From Acanthosepion lycidas (Eukaryota; Mollusca; Cephalopoda; Sepiida; Sepiidae), in assembly GCA_963932145.1 (NCBI GenBank), contig OZ010605.1:23401672-23465671 (forward strand): DNA of 64,000 nt. The letters run 5' to 3'. Below the pieces are notes generated by a model that worked only from the letters and a program-made list of their open reading frames with translations, was not told where the DNA came from and searched no databases. Position 1 is the first letter of the stretch; every line of letters begins with the position of its first letter. The position numbers and the translations under genes were made by a program. Shown here piece by piece: positions 1 to 10,760 of this stretch.

Positions 1-503
1 TGCAAGGAATGATGGTTGATTTATAGATTTGAAGGCTGGACTTAGACGAGAAAAACTTTCTTTCACGACACAGAGTACCGCAAGGAAATTGTTCCAAGCA
101 GGCGTAACGAGTCGCTCTCGACGATTGGGGCATCATTCATTCTGTCGGGAGGTAGGGAGGCTTCTCTTTGGTGGTTAAAGGAGAGCAGTTTCGTTTTGGA
201 GGCATTAAAGTTTACAAGCCATTTTCTGCCCAAATCAACTACAGATTGGTGGTCCTTTTAGAGATGAGCCGCTAGGTTAGTTTTGTCAACGATACCAGAT
301 TTACTATTATTCCCAGTATCCATGGCATAATAAAGAAATATAAAAATATTTTCCTTTTGTAAACTGTTTTTTTATTTAATTTTATTAAATTAATACTTAA
401 ATATGGCTTATAAATAAACAAATTATTACCATAATTAATAGTAATTTTCATAATATTCTTCTCACTTTTGTGTCACTGATCGACATATAGATAAGTTTAT
501 TAC
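1..503. other. AT-rich intergenic DNA with a dispersed-repeat fragment
   Basis: I see no gene here. Bases about 165-255 resemble 26865-26945: both contain GGAGGCATT, then TTTACAAGCCATTTT, then TGCCCAA, so this is a dispersed repeat of unknown class. The rest is AT-rich and has no recognisable structure. Confidence 0.5.
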
Positions 504-520
504 GTGGTGGGGTTTTCCAG

Positions 521-698
521 GGATATTTCCTTGGATATACCCTGGTTCCTCAACGCCATTCCTGATGTCATCAGTTCCAAATTAAGCATTCATACTGAAG
601 ACAAAGATACTTACTCTTGTCTTATTAAAAAGTCTGAGACGCTGAACAAAGTAAAACTGGCAGATACCCTCGAAATGTACCTCCATTCAGTAACTGTG
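521..698 (+). CDS. Possible internal exon of an unidentified gene
   Basis: A 178-bp stretch lies between an acceptor-like GGGTTTTCCAG (ends at 520) and a donor-like GTAAGG (starts at 699). It begins with one base completing a codon and then runs 59 codons without a stop; the same frame stays open to a stop at 762-764. The translation begins DISLDIPWFLNAIPDVISSK and has mixed, protein-like composition with charged and hydrophobic residues interspersed, unlike the simple-sequence frames elsewhere. I do not recognise the family. No partner exon is visible within the next several kilobases, although octopus introns are often longer than this window. It could equally be a chance open frame or a remnant of an old element. 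Confidence 0.3.
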
Positions 699-764
699 GT
701 AAGGAAAGGCCTTGAAAATTTATCACCTCCAAAAGAAAGCTTTTATCATTTAATCACCATATAG

Positions 765-1466
765 AACCTTTTTTGCCTTCCGTCAGAAAGGCTGATGAAA
801 TTCTTTTTCGCCTTCCTGGACTCACGTTTTCCCTGACATGAATGATTGTATTGATTTAAATTATACGTTTTTTTTTTTTTACTAGGAATGCTTGTTCACT
901 CTGCCTTGTCAGACAATTCTTATCGTCAGAATCAATCTTGCACGTTTATAATTGTACCCTTATTCTGTGAAGTAAATATTGCTGCCATATCTGGTTTTGT
1001 CGTTCAACTGTATAACTTGAGATTCGTGATAAATTCCAAAGAAAGGTCTGTCATGTTATCGGTCCTGACCTGGCATATTTGCTTCAGTCACTTTCCTACC
1101 ACTGTAACGTGGATTCATTCGATTTTTTTCTAATAAAAACATTTCATGGCAATTGCTCCAATGAGACTTCGTCCTTGTTACCCCGACTGGATGGATTTAG
1201 TCCTACTACTAGATTGGCAGTTAGGTCCCATCGTTTAACTGTTAAAATATACTGATGTAACCATTAGTTCTATTCTAATAGATTCTTTTCTCGCGCTTCA
1301 CGCATTTAGAGCTCTCTTCTGGTTTCTTGCTTCACTACCCCTTTCAAATGGAATGTCAATCGCCATCCTGAAACTTCTTCTTTCTCATCATTCCAGTTTT
1401 CTCATTCTCATTCTCTTTCAAGAAGCATTATCGCCTCTTTGGGTGGGTGAAATGATAAAAAAAAAT

Positions 1467-1501
<35 letters not shown>

Positions 1502-3239
1502 GTTTTTAAAATAAAATATCAAATCACCTTTTTCCAATGATCCACTCATCAAATTTTCTTTTTTTGAATAAATTTTCTCAAACATTCTCGAAATGTGGCG
1601 CTTTAATTTCGCTATTGAACAAATTCGGGTAGAAAAAGGAAATTATAGTTGATTTTTTTTCATTATGGAAGCTAATACTGAAAACGTCGATAGGTAATTT
1701 ATTGTTTATTGCTTCTTAAATTTGGTCATATTGTACAGTTACGTCTCTGCAAGATTGCACCAGATATTATCATTCTCGTAAAGAAAAGTGGGACAAAAAA
1801 TTGATTTTTTCCTGATTTGCCATTGGTTACCGAGGAACACGTGACTTCTGAATGCGAATATCTTTATAGTATTTTTTTCAGTCGGGCATTGCCGTTAGAA
1901 AATGCTAAATGACATGACGAGTTAGCCTTTCGAGAAAACTAAATTGATTCTCCAACCATCAAAACCATACAGATGGCTTCTTGTGAAAAATAATTTCCGA
2001 TTATTTGCTTGTCTATAAATATCGCTCCCTAAATAAGAAGAACCGGCCCAATAAACCTCGTTTTAATTTATTTGTTTTACTTTTCTTCCCCAATCCTCAA
2101 TCATATGAAGGTCAAGGCTTCTGCGATTTTATGTAAAGGTCATTCTTAAAATCATTCGTGCATAAGCTGACGAAAGCGTTGCATAGAAATATCCACGATA
2201 GATATGATGTTTTACGTAAATTAGTGTCGTCTTTGAAGTACAAATAACAGAATAGTAAATACTAGTCATGCAAGCTATACTTTAATTTTAAAAATTGCCG
2301 ATACCAACAAGGAAGATTAAAGGTTAAAATCGATTTAAGATAACCGGATTTTTCATCTGGAGATATAGAAAAGTCCAAAGAAAATAGGGCAATTATATCA
2401 AATGAAGCGTAATTCGCCTAAATTAATTCTTTCCACGACAGGCAATTTACGTTTCGTCTTTAAATATAACATTTTATTTCAATGAAATTTGTATTAGATG
2501 AACTATTTATTTAAGTGAACACAGTTACTCCCACTGACGGCCGCCGAATAATGTTTTGAATATTTATCATAAATTTCAACTAAAATTAAAATGCAAGAAA
2601 CCTTATATCTTCTGTTTCCTTTTAGGGCGTAAACGATCATGGCTCTCCCCATATCCCTATATTTCATAGTTCTTAGCAATGTTTATCATTTTTCAATTCT
2701 TCCCCCTCTTTGTACTCGGTCTTTCCTCTGCTCTCTTGACTTCAATGTACCCTTTGAGTGTCATATTTGACAAGCCTTCATATCTCATTGTGCGTCAAAG
2801 AAAGTCCAGTTGTCTCTTCCTGATTCTAAGTATAAGTTTCCTTTTGGTTTTCATTTTATTAAAACATCCTCGCTCTTTACATTCACCATTCATGATATTC
2901 TCAGTATCCTTATGTAGAACCGCATCTCTGTTGCCTCAAGTATCTTTTTAGCTGCGAGGTAATAATCAAAAATTCAAAAATAGTCAAAAATTCACTTTCA
3001 TATAAGAGAATTGATATTACTTAGGAGTTGAGCAATATTTATATTTTATTTCCAACGAAAATGTTTCATAATTATTTGTTTAGTTTATTGAAGGCATCTT
3101 TATTATTTCAATGTATTTCGTATTTTAGTGTCGCATTGTTGTCCTTTTATAATTCCTTTTCAAGAATATTCAACTCCGTACTCGTTTGGGTTTGACAAGA
3201 TGAATTCGTAGCTTTTATCATAGGCTTAATACCTTACTA
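765..3239. other. Intergenic DNA without recognisable genes
   Basis: Apart from a (GATA)n tract at 1467-1502 I see no conserved structure. Bases about 1195-1245 weakly resemble the dispersed repeat seen at 15.5 and 19.3 kb (shared ACTACTRGATTG and TTAACTGTTA). A hydrophobic 90-codon open frame at 2679-2951 has no support as a gene. Confidence 0.5.
1467..1502. repeat. (GATA)n microsatellite
   Basis: About nine perfect GATA units. The same motif recurs at 18.5, 23.56 and 44.5 kb. Confidence 0.95.
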
Positions 3240-4225
3240 ACACCATATATTCAGCCTTCTTACAATTGATGCTTTCCTTTATTGTCTTGGAATATCTACT
3301 ATTTTCTTTCTGTGTTTCTTATCAACACGGTGACATCTGTATAACTTATCTTATTAAAACTGTGCACACAGATAATAAATCCTAATTGGACTTCTAGTTC
3401 TCTTAGGCTTTCGTCAATGAATAGCTTGAATAGATCCTCTGAGAAGAGAAGCTACAATGCTTAATGATATGTCCCGGAAAGGGATGTATTTGAACGAAGT
3501 AGCTAAGTGGTTTTGGCTACTATAACCAAGTAGAATACGGTAGCAGTAATCGATTGGTAAACGTCGTAGTCGCAGGTAAGAAGTGTAGATCAATGGCGTA
3601 GTCCAATGGGCGTTGTTATAGACTTAGCTCTCAGACTAAGGCTCTCATCTGACTCTCCTACACGTCCTTCGATATTTATGACGGACACCACCCAATCACA
3701 TTCCAGTGAGGTGGAACACAGGTGTATGCATATTCCATTATATTATTTAATCTAAAAATTAATTCACAAATATTATTATTAATACTATGTGTATATATCA
3801 GTATGTAAGAATCTTAAAGATGATCGCCTAGTCGTTTGGAGAAAGTAAAGAACCGAGTTTTATGGCTAAGACTGATATTCTGCATCTTTTGCACTAAAAG
3901 ACACTTCGTCTGTTCACATCCCACAAAATACTTAATCATTATTTCCACACTGTACAGAAAAAAAAATCCGTCTGGGTTAAAATACAAGTCAAATTCTAAC
4001 GAAAAATAATTTATGGTTTTTGCCTTATTATGAGAACCCTTATTATTGAAGGTTTCATTATGAAATCAAAATGGAAAAAATCAGATGGAAAAAAAAAGAT
4101 CTGATGGATTAGACAAAACATCAATATAAAGTTCGTTCAATTTCCGGTTGGCCATTATTCTGCTTGCCAAGAATTCTTATCATATACAAAAATGAATCTT
4201 CTCCGATTGTTTCTCCATCAGCTTC
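3240..4225 (+). repeat. Long dispersed repeat, copy 1, with a nested insertion
   Basis: This block aligns along its whole length with 14520-15230. Shared landmarks, in order: TTGGAATATCTACT, TATCAACACGGTGA, AGTTCTCTTAGGCTT, AAAGATGATCG, TAGAGTTTTAT/CGAGTTTTAT, and CTGATGGATTA followed by CAAAACATC. It encodes no recognisable protein on either strand, and I cannot assign it to a transposon class. It differs from copy 2 by an insertion of about 286 bp near 3466-3751. Point differences and small indels throughout suggest both copies are old. Confidence 0.7.
3466..3751. mobile_element. About 286-bp insertion inside the dispersed repeat
   Basis: The block is absent from the paralogous copy at 14.7 kb, where the flanking sequences are contiguous (ATGTTTAATCTAAA). 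TTAAT at 3461-3465 recurs at 3747-3751, consistent with a 5-bp target-site duplication. The insert has a somewhat higher GC content than its surroundings, no poly-A tail and no obvious TG...CA ends at these boundaries. It could be a short non-autonomous element or a solo LTR whose ends I have misplaced. Confidence 0.45.
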
Positions 4226-4955
4226 CGATATATTTCGTGACAATCCCTTAAGATTTCATAAAACAGACAACAACATTAACTGTTAAAAGACAAATGTCAT
4301 GTCGTTGTCCATTTATCAGATTCTAAATATTGTCAATTATTTCAAGAGAATCTGATAAAAAAAGAATTCTTGAGCGACTGTTTCACACAAGGAAATTATT
4401 GCTGGGTGATTGGCTATTGTTTTAAGCTCTTAGGCACGTTCCATTTCGAGCTTACTCAAATATTTCACAAACAGAGGTCAGTTTGAGACTCAAGCGCGTG
4501 GCTTGGTAAATCTTTTTCGTCCTATCATCTTATTTCGAGATCTTTTATACGTTTTCTGGTCTTTATTTCAAAAACCTCCCACAGAAAAATACCTGACAAA
4601 TTTATCTGACATGAAATAATACTTTTGATACATTCGAGTTTAATAAATTCTTCATTGTTCTAAAAATTTGTATCACAAACGTTGCACATTGGGAAAGCTG
4701 GTAGATCGATATATTCACTGTAAAAATACGAATTGTGATTTCAGCGTTGAATTAAATCAAGACACTGAAAATATATTACCTTTATTTATAAAGGTAAGCA
4801 CACTCTATCTGATCTTACAGATATTTAATAAGTTAAGTACAGTTTGACTCTACGCCAGAGCATTGGTTAACCCTGTGTAGATTGAAATGAGTTGCCAAAT
4901 AGGCCTATATACCATAATTTTCCTACTACCGTCCAGATTACATTTAAAATATTTT
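4226..4955. other. Intergenic DNA, nothing recognised
   Basis: AT-rich, with no coding potential, repeats or tRNA-like boxes that I can support. Confidence 0.5.
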
Positions 4956-4959
4956 AACT

Positions 4960-5212
4960 TGATCTGTATGCAAAGATTATAGCAGCATTCACAAACGTAA
5001 AGAAAGAGACTGTCCAGATGAGATGCAGGACATTTTGAAGTAGTCTGGAGACCATGGCCGAAACCAATGAGGATTTTATTGAAAAAATCTATTCTTTAGT
5101 ATTTCAAGATATTCTTGTGCAATGTTGGTAAATATATCTGTTAAAATGAAATGCCAATGCTATTTTCATCTTGTCGTAATTTAGACCGCAATGTATCCAT
5201 CGCGCCCTACAG
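4960..5212 (+). pseudogene. mariner-like transposase, C-terminal end plus 3' terminus
   Basis: Translation gives a tail of the type AAFTNVKKETVQMRC, then a stop, then SSLETMAETNEDFIEK. This corresponds to the last about 40 residues of the IS630/Tc1/mariner transposases whose signature elsewhere in the window is SPN.LD..NLDYFVW. The 3' untranslated part matches the copy at 23.2 kb (ATTTCAAGATATT, then CATCTGTTAAAATGA) and ends in the family terminus GTAATTTAGACCGCAATG followed by TATCCATCGCGC. Everything upstream is missing, so this is a 5'-truncated, inactive relic. The terminus abuts a (CA)n(TA)n array. Confidence 0.7.
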
Positions 5213-5226
5213 ACACACACACACAA

Positions 5227-5275
<49 letters not shown>
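5213..5275. repeat. (CA)n(TA)n compound microsatellite
   Basis: A CA tract followed by an uninterrupted TA tract, starting directly at the mariner end. Confidence 0.95.
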
Positions 5276-5278
<3 letters not shown>

Positions 5279-5930
5279 AATGAGGTGCAAAGTATGTATG
5301 TAGGTCATCAGGTAATAGATATAAATTCGATGATCTGATGCCATTTAATTGTACTGTAGAAGAACTTATTTTGTGATGTCAGAGACAATTGCAATGTACT
5401 TCGTCTCCTGCACCTTAAAATGAATTAAGATTTGAGAATATAGAGAAACAATTCTAACGGGGACAAAATGTTAATTATTTCTTGTACAGTGGGCTGAAAT
5501 GAAGAGGAGTAAGGTATTAAAGAAATTCATGATTGACCGGGTGATTACCAAAGTAATGGAAGTACTGAGACTGATTTGGACAATTTTTTTTATAGCCATT
5601 AATATCTGATAGTCTGTCAAATATTTCTCTATACTCTGACAGCCTGAATTCTATTTAACTTCGCTTAATACTGAACAAAGCCGGAAGTATGGGGATTCAT
5701 TAATACCCAAACTCATTATAGAAGGATTGTTCTTCGTATTACAATAAAGGCAGAATAGTGATGTAGTAATCAAGTGTGAATAGAATGTTATTGGATTAAT
5801 TTGATATTCAGGATACATTTGACATGTACGAGATAATAGAGAGAAACGTGATGTTTTTTTGGGGGGTGGGTTGTAAATACAGTACAATTACTATATTTTA
5901 TCAATTTCTTGACAGTATTATCGTAATGTA
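5276..5930. other. Intergenic DNA, nothing recognised
   Basis: No supported coding sequence or repeat. Confidence 0.5.
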
Positions 5931-5944
5931 ACCGATAAAAAAGC

Positions 5945-6085
5945 ATGGTGGAGTAATGGATAACGGCTTTGACTGAGTCGAATGCTTACATGCTAATACA
6001 CTTGAGAACGGCATGAATCCTTTTCTCCGTCCACCAACTATGTGTAAATAGCAAGACAGGCCGGGTTCTATAGACTTGGATGGCA
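5945..6085 (+). mobile_element. tRNA-Arg-like SINE, internally deleted
   Basis: The head GGAGTAATGGATAACGGCTT matches the element at 34.0 kb, including the A-box region TGGATAACGG of a tRNA-Arg-type promoter. The body also matches (TGCTAATA, GGCATGAATCCTTTTCTCC, then GACTTGGATGGCAAC). About 40 bp spanning the B box are missing compared with the 34-kb copy, so this copy lacks a complete internal RNA polymerase III promoter. Octopus SINEs of tRNA-Arg origin are described in the literature; that this is one of those named families is my inference. Confidence 0.65.
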
Positions 6086-6711
6086 ACAGTTCTACTGCAG
6101 AAAGAAATGGCTACCTACAGCGGGAAAAAATCTGCCTCGTCAGTCATGTATCGAAAGATACATGATCGCATAAGCTTGTATCACTCATGGAACATAACTG
6201 ACTGAGCCGATAGACTTATCGAATCAGACTCGAATTGACGTTTACAATTTCCTCCACAATACTTGCAAAAAGATCGAAAAAGATTTTCCAACTCATTTTT
6301 CCGTTGCCAGTATTCTGGAATGACACGTTATGGTAAATATGGGTGTGTGGTTAGCAGCTCCAAAAACGAAATCTTCGAGCCGATTTCGTTAATTTAACAT
6401 TTCGCATCCATGAGTTAAATCGTATTGATGACTGCGTACTCTAGCTGTAGTGGGGCAACAGTTTAGTAGAATGTCTACACTGAATTCAAAACCCTGTATC
6501 TCTGTTTTGAGACACATTCTATACAGAATATAGAGTTCACAATTAACCGTAGTGTAGGGTTAATGACTAGGGCGAATAAAGATTGGAAGATTAATAAAAC
6601 TCAGGATGAGAAATCATAGAGATACTCACTCTCTCGTAGCTACTTCAAATGTCAAAACAATGGTAGCAATATAATTGCTAAATTATAGGCAAATCTCATA
6701 GAGGAAGTTAA
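6086..6711. other. Intergenic DNA
   Basis: GTGTGGTTAGCAGCTC near 6342-6359 resembles a tRNA A box, but no convincing B box follows, so I do not call a SINE. Nothing else is recognised. Confidence 0.4.
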
Positions 6712-6958
6712 AACAAATATAGCTTTGCCTTCAATAAAACAAATACAGCTTTGACTTCAATAAAACAAATACAGCTTTGCCTTCAATAAAACAAATACAG
6801 CTTTGCCTTCAATAAAACAAATATAGTTTTGCCTTCAATAAAACAAATACAGCTTTGCCTTCAATAAAACAAATGCAGCTTTGACTTCAATAAAACAAAT
6901 ACAGCTTTGCCTTCAATAAAACAAATATAACTTTGCCTTCAATAAAACAAATACACCT
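6712..6958 (+). repeat. 27-bp minisatellite, about nine copies
   Basis: The unit is ATACAGCTTTGCCTTCAATA plus AAACAAA. Nine near-identical copies differ by single substitutions (CAGC/TAGT, GCC/GAC). The length is a multiple of three, so one frame stays open across the array, but the neighbouring sequence shows no sign of coding use. Confidence 0.95.
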
Positions 6959-8058
6959 CGAAATGATGTTTGAGAGACGACTTCTTTCTGTTTATTCCGT
7001 AGCAGTCTGTGCATTTAGTATCACTGCATTGTCTCAACGGCAGTCTTCGAGCCTATACAATAAAGCCAAACTTTATATGTTTCTTACTGTTTTTTTACCA
7101 TCATTAAGGTTTTATTACAGTAACAAATCGCAAAACGCATGTGATCTGCATTGTCAGCATTTAATATTCCTCAACAGAGAAATTTGTCCGAAGACTTATC
7201 AGTGCGTGTATTGAGTAAAGCTCACCTAGAATCTTGCAGAATCATACATTCGACACCTGCTGAAAAGTTCTCACCGAAGAATTTTGAAGGAAAAAAGTTA
7301 TTTTATTTTTTTACCAGGGAATTTCGGGTTCTCATTACTTTCCGATTTGTCAGTTCACAGACCAATGAAATGTTCCTGATACTTCCTGCTTACTTTTCCC
7401 TTTTTCGAGGGACTTGTATTTCTGAAATACGATATATTTTCAACAATCTCTGTGAGTTTTTATTAGTTTGGAAATGTTTCTTTTCGAAGCCTTAGCCTTA
7501 TATTATTATTTTTATTATACATCCACGATATTGCAACTGTAATATCTTTGAGAATTTCATTTTTACATTTATTCTTTCATGTTTAAATTTTTCTTAATTA
7601 ATCTTTCGATCTGACATTAGTTAACGAGATTTAGTTGGTTATTTTAAATAAATTAGATGTTTCCAATTCTTCTTGTTTTTGCTATTGCTGATTGAGTTTT
7701 AATCTCTCCGATAAAAAATAATGTTTAATAGACAGGAAGCAAGACATAGTTTACCTGTCGTTCTTTTATTTTGTTTGTTGTAAATAATTGAGTAGAATTG
7801 TGTGTGTGTGATACTGATAAATCCAATAGATTCCTTTCATTTAATGCAAATATCTCCATTCGTTTTTATTCAGCCTTTTTTTTTTCTTTTTGACTTTTTG
7901 AATCGCGTGACACATCCGCCATTGGTTGGCCTCAATTATGCATACACAGTTGCTCATTTGTCAAAGTTTTACATGTAATTTATAGCGAATGAAATCGACT
8001 GTAATTTAGGCTAATTTGCTCAGCAGAAAATTTTAAGTAATTATCAGATTCTAGTTTC

Positions 8059-8060
<2 letters not shown>
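6959..8060. other. AT-rich intergenic DNA
   Basis: Open frames of 93 and 114 codons overlap here, but they have no recognisable domain and biased AT-driven composition. I see nothing else. Confidence 0.5.
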
Positions 8061-8133
<73 letters not shown>

Positions 8134-8214
8134 AGAAAGAACAGTAAGATACGTAATCCGGTGTTCTTATTGATATTTTTTACAAAATAGTGCTCAATGT
8201 AAATTTACAGAGCA

Positions 8215-8269
<55 letters not shown>
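8061..8269. repeat. (TA)n - 90-bp module - (TA)n
   Basis: Two TA arrays (8061-8128 and 8219-8269) flank a ~90-bp module with ACAGTAAGATA, TAATCCGGTGTTCTT and AAATAGTGCTCAATGTAAAT. The same module, again bounded by TA arrays on both sides, occurs at 27011-27136. Confidence 0.85.
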
Positions 8270-8271
<2 letters not shown>

Positions 8272-8282
8272 TCATCTACAGA

Positions 8283-8405
8283 CAGACTGCTTCACTGTAT
8301 CACAGCCCATCATCCTATCATCCTATCGCTTTAAGCCAGGCCCAAACCCCGAGCGATTTGGTATCAGTCGGAGATTCTAATCCCCTAGGCTATCGGCGCC
8401 CGGTA
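8283..8405 (-). mobile_element. tRNA-derived SINE fragment
   Basis: On the minus strand the sequence has GGCGCCGATAGCCTAGGGG (an A-box match, TAGCCTAGGGG), then CTGATACCAAA, then a degenerate B box GGGTTTGGGCC. The order and spacing are those of a tRNA-derived SINE head. A second, more diverged relative sharing GCTGATACCAAA lies at 18.8-18.9 kb on the same strand. Confidence 0.5.
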
Positions 8406-8533
8406 GAGAGAAAGCTTATTTTTTTGCTTATGTATTGTTTCAAAAACCAATGAACTAGAGGATTCCCTTTTGAGAGTGTCTTACATTATTAACAGTAATA
8501 GCCATTGTTAACAAGTTTATAAATACATACATA

Positions 8534-8537
<4 letters not shown>

Positions 8538-8584
<47 letters not shown>
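8538..8584. repeat. (TA)n microsatellite
   Basis: An uninterrupted TA tract that ends exactly where a mariner terminal sequence begins. Confidence 0.95.
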
Positions 8585-8587
<3 letters not shown>

Positions 8588-9331
8588 ATGGATAAACTGT
8601 GGTCTAAATTACAAGATAAAAATAAAATTGACATATTTATCAACATTAAACTAACATATCTTGAAACACTAAGCAGTAAATTTATTCAGTAAAATCGCCA
8701 TTGGCTTCGAATATCGCCTCCAGACGACTTCAGAATATCCTACAACTTTTTGGGGACATAATCCCTGAATGTAGTTCAAGTATTGTTGGGCGCTTGTGGG
8801 CGATGTGTCCCACACAAAATAATCAAGATTGTTTCAGTCTAGGGAGTTAGGTGATCAGATGTAAGAGGTGATGTGTTCGTAGAAATTTTCTGAAATCAAT
8901 GACTGTTCTCCAGCATGTTTTACATGGTGCAGATTACAGTTTCCAGACATAGGGTCCTACAGAGTTAGCACAATCTTCTTAAGACACTACATGAAAGTTT
9001 CCGTGTTGAGTCTGAGGCCCTGTGGGAAGGAGAATGGAGGAATAACGTCGCTATCAATCTTGACCACTCCAAACATTTTTGAAATCACCATTAGACTCAT
9101 CAATCTCTTTCCGAAATTATTTGCACTGTCATCAAATTGACAGCCAGACACTCTGAAATGGTCCTATTGGAGTTCTCGGCGCGAATGTCAAGTAGTACAG
9201 CCTGCTGTTTGTAAATTTCTGGCGGAATGAATTATATCATTGTGCTCTTTTTCTCATAGACGGCGCCCAGTTGATCCTACCATACTGTGCAGTCGACAAA
9301 ATCAAAAACATACAACGCAATACATACATCG
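8583..9331 (-). pseudogene. mariner-like element, internally deleted
   Basis: Read on the minus strand, the element starts near 9331 and shares a leader with the copy at 22.4 kb (TTTTTGATTTTGT, GACTGCACAGTAT, ACAGCA). It then gives part of the N-terminal helix-turn-helix region, followed by VIPPFSFPQGLRLNTETF, a stop, and later SPNSLD, stop, NNLDYFVWDT. The last block is the third catalytic region of IS630/Tc1/mariner transposases (usual form SPDxNPLDYxVW). Several stops and a large internal deletion between the DNA-binding region and the PPxFFxQGL block make it inactive. It ends at 8583 in CGATGGATAAA, the family terminus, directly against a (TA)n array. Confidence 0.8.
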
Positions 9332-9389
9332 CGAAATGATGACAACTTACACATTGCACTGAATGGAACTTACGCATTGAATACATATA

Positions 9390-9490
9390 TTAGGTCGGTG
9401 CAAAAATAGAGACGTAATAATGTCGTTTTTTGACGTATTTTTAACGTCAAAAAACGACATTATTACGTCATTATTTTTGCACCAACCTAA
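9390..9490. mobile_element. mariner-type MITE, copy 1 (101 bp)
   Basis: The element is almost entirely palindromic. It starts TTAGGTCGGTGCAAAAATA and ends with GCACCAACCTAA, with a 3-4 bp loop region around TATTTTTAA, and is flanked by TA on both sides (9388-9389, 9491-9492). The TTAGGTTGGTGCAAAA terminus is the one known from mariner elements such as human Hsmar1/MADE1. Copies 2 and 3 lie at 28.8 and 43.4 kb. It encodes nothing and would have been mobilised by a mariner transposase with matching ends. Confidence 0.9.
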
Positions 9491-10610
9491 TATATATGTG
9501 TGTGTGTTTGTGTATATGTGTGTATATACTTACGTAGATGCACGCACACGTGTGTGTAAATACATTTGATACAGATGTATATACATTAATTAATGCTTGT
9601 GTCTAGGTGTGTGTACGTGTATTAGATGTATTACTAATAGCTATCTTTATGCATGGTATGTGGTGTACACTCACAAAAAGATTAATGTTGTGAGATCGGA
9701 TCTTATTGCCTAAATTATACGCCCTGTACCAGACAAGGATAAGCTTAATCCAAATTTCCTCTCTATGATTGGGGTAAACACGAAAACGTCATGAATGACA
9801 CCTTTGGAATTTTACAAGGAGGAAATGAAACAGATTCTCAGTGACATTACTGAGGGACCCACGAATCCGAAGTTTATAATTCAGCTTATTTCAGGAAATA
9901 AACATGGGAAGAACGTTCACAAAAATGACATCGAACCAATCTTCAAAACATCAACATACAATTTTGACTAATTTAGTTCGAAATTCCAACCACCTGAAGA
10001 AGGCCGGAATATGCAACGACTGAAACCTGGTGAATGTTATAGTAAAGGTGAGGAAACAGTAAACATTGTAAATTAAATTAATTATCATTTTTTTTACTTG
10101 CTGTCATACCCAGCTGGTTGATGAGAAAAGCGTTCAATTATAATGGAGCAAAAACAGCATCATGTTTTGATGTATCAGAGTCTATCTTCTTCAATTAATT
10201 TAAAGTACTCCGATTAAAAAAACATTTTGAATTAATGCAGTTACTGATATAACCGAAATAGTCTGTACTTATTCAATCGAAGTTAGCCGAGGACATGAAG
10301 GGGTAAAACAGGCAACATGAAGACCCACTTCAGACCACAATTATTTTGGTGATTTTGAAATTCAGTTTGTCAGTGTGCTACCAAGGATATAAAAGAGGAT
10401 ACATTTATAAAGCAATTGTTAAGTTTGATGAAAATTGGTTGACATATCAACGAAAAATAAGAAAGAAACCAGTAAAAATCGCCACTTTTCGCTATTTACG
10501 CGGGTTTTCACTATAAGGATGGACTCATTTATCAACGGTCTTAGGAAAGGTCGAACCTGGTCAACATGTAGATGGGTAGCATCTAAGAAATACCAGGTGA
10601 TCTAAGATTG
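9491..10610. other. Intergenic DNA with a retroposon-tail module
   Basis: Cryptic GT-rich sequence at 9495-9625. At 9991-10029 the module CCTGAAGAAGGCCGG followed by ACTGAAACCTGG belongs to a motif (CTGAAGA ... GAAAC) seen at several retroposon tails in this window. Nothing else is recognised. Confidence 0.5.
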
Positions 10611-10611
10611 A

Positions 10612-10760
10612 AAGTGTGGCTTTTGTAATGGTAAACGGAGAACGAAATTCCAATTCCAGTCAGGTTCATTATATTCAATTAGGCGCTAATACCCTTGTGA
10701 AAGATAGGACTACACATCTTTTTTTCTTTCAGCTATGGGTTACTTAGTATGACTTGTATC
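10612..10760 (+). mobile_element. tRNA-Arg-like SINE, degenerate copy
   Basis: TTGTAATGGTAAACGGAGAA, then AATTCCAGTCAGGTTCATTA, then GCGCTAATACCCTTGTGAAAG match in order the head, B-box side and body of the SINE at 34.0 kb and the minus-strand copy at 35.8 kb. The B box has lost its TTCGAAT core (CCAATTCC), so the internal promoter is dead. Confidence 0.6.

Noticed and set aside
2679-2951. Hydrophobic 90-residue membrane protein
   Set aside because: Hydrophobicity follows from T-rich DNA. No conserved features or splice signals.
6340-6445. tRNA-derived SINE from TGGTTAGCAGCTC
   Set aside because: Only an A-box-like string is present. The expected B box is not recognisable.
6712-6958. CRISPR-like array
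   Set aside because: The 27-bp units are directly adjacent without unique spacers, and the genome is eukaryotic. It is a minisatellite.
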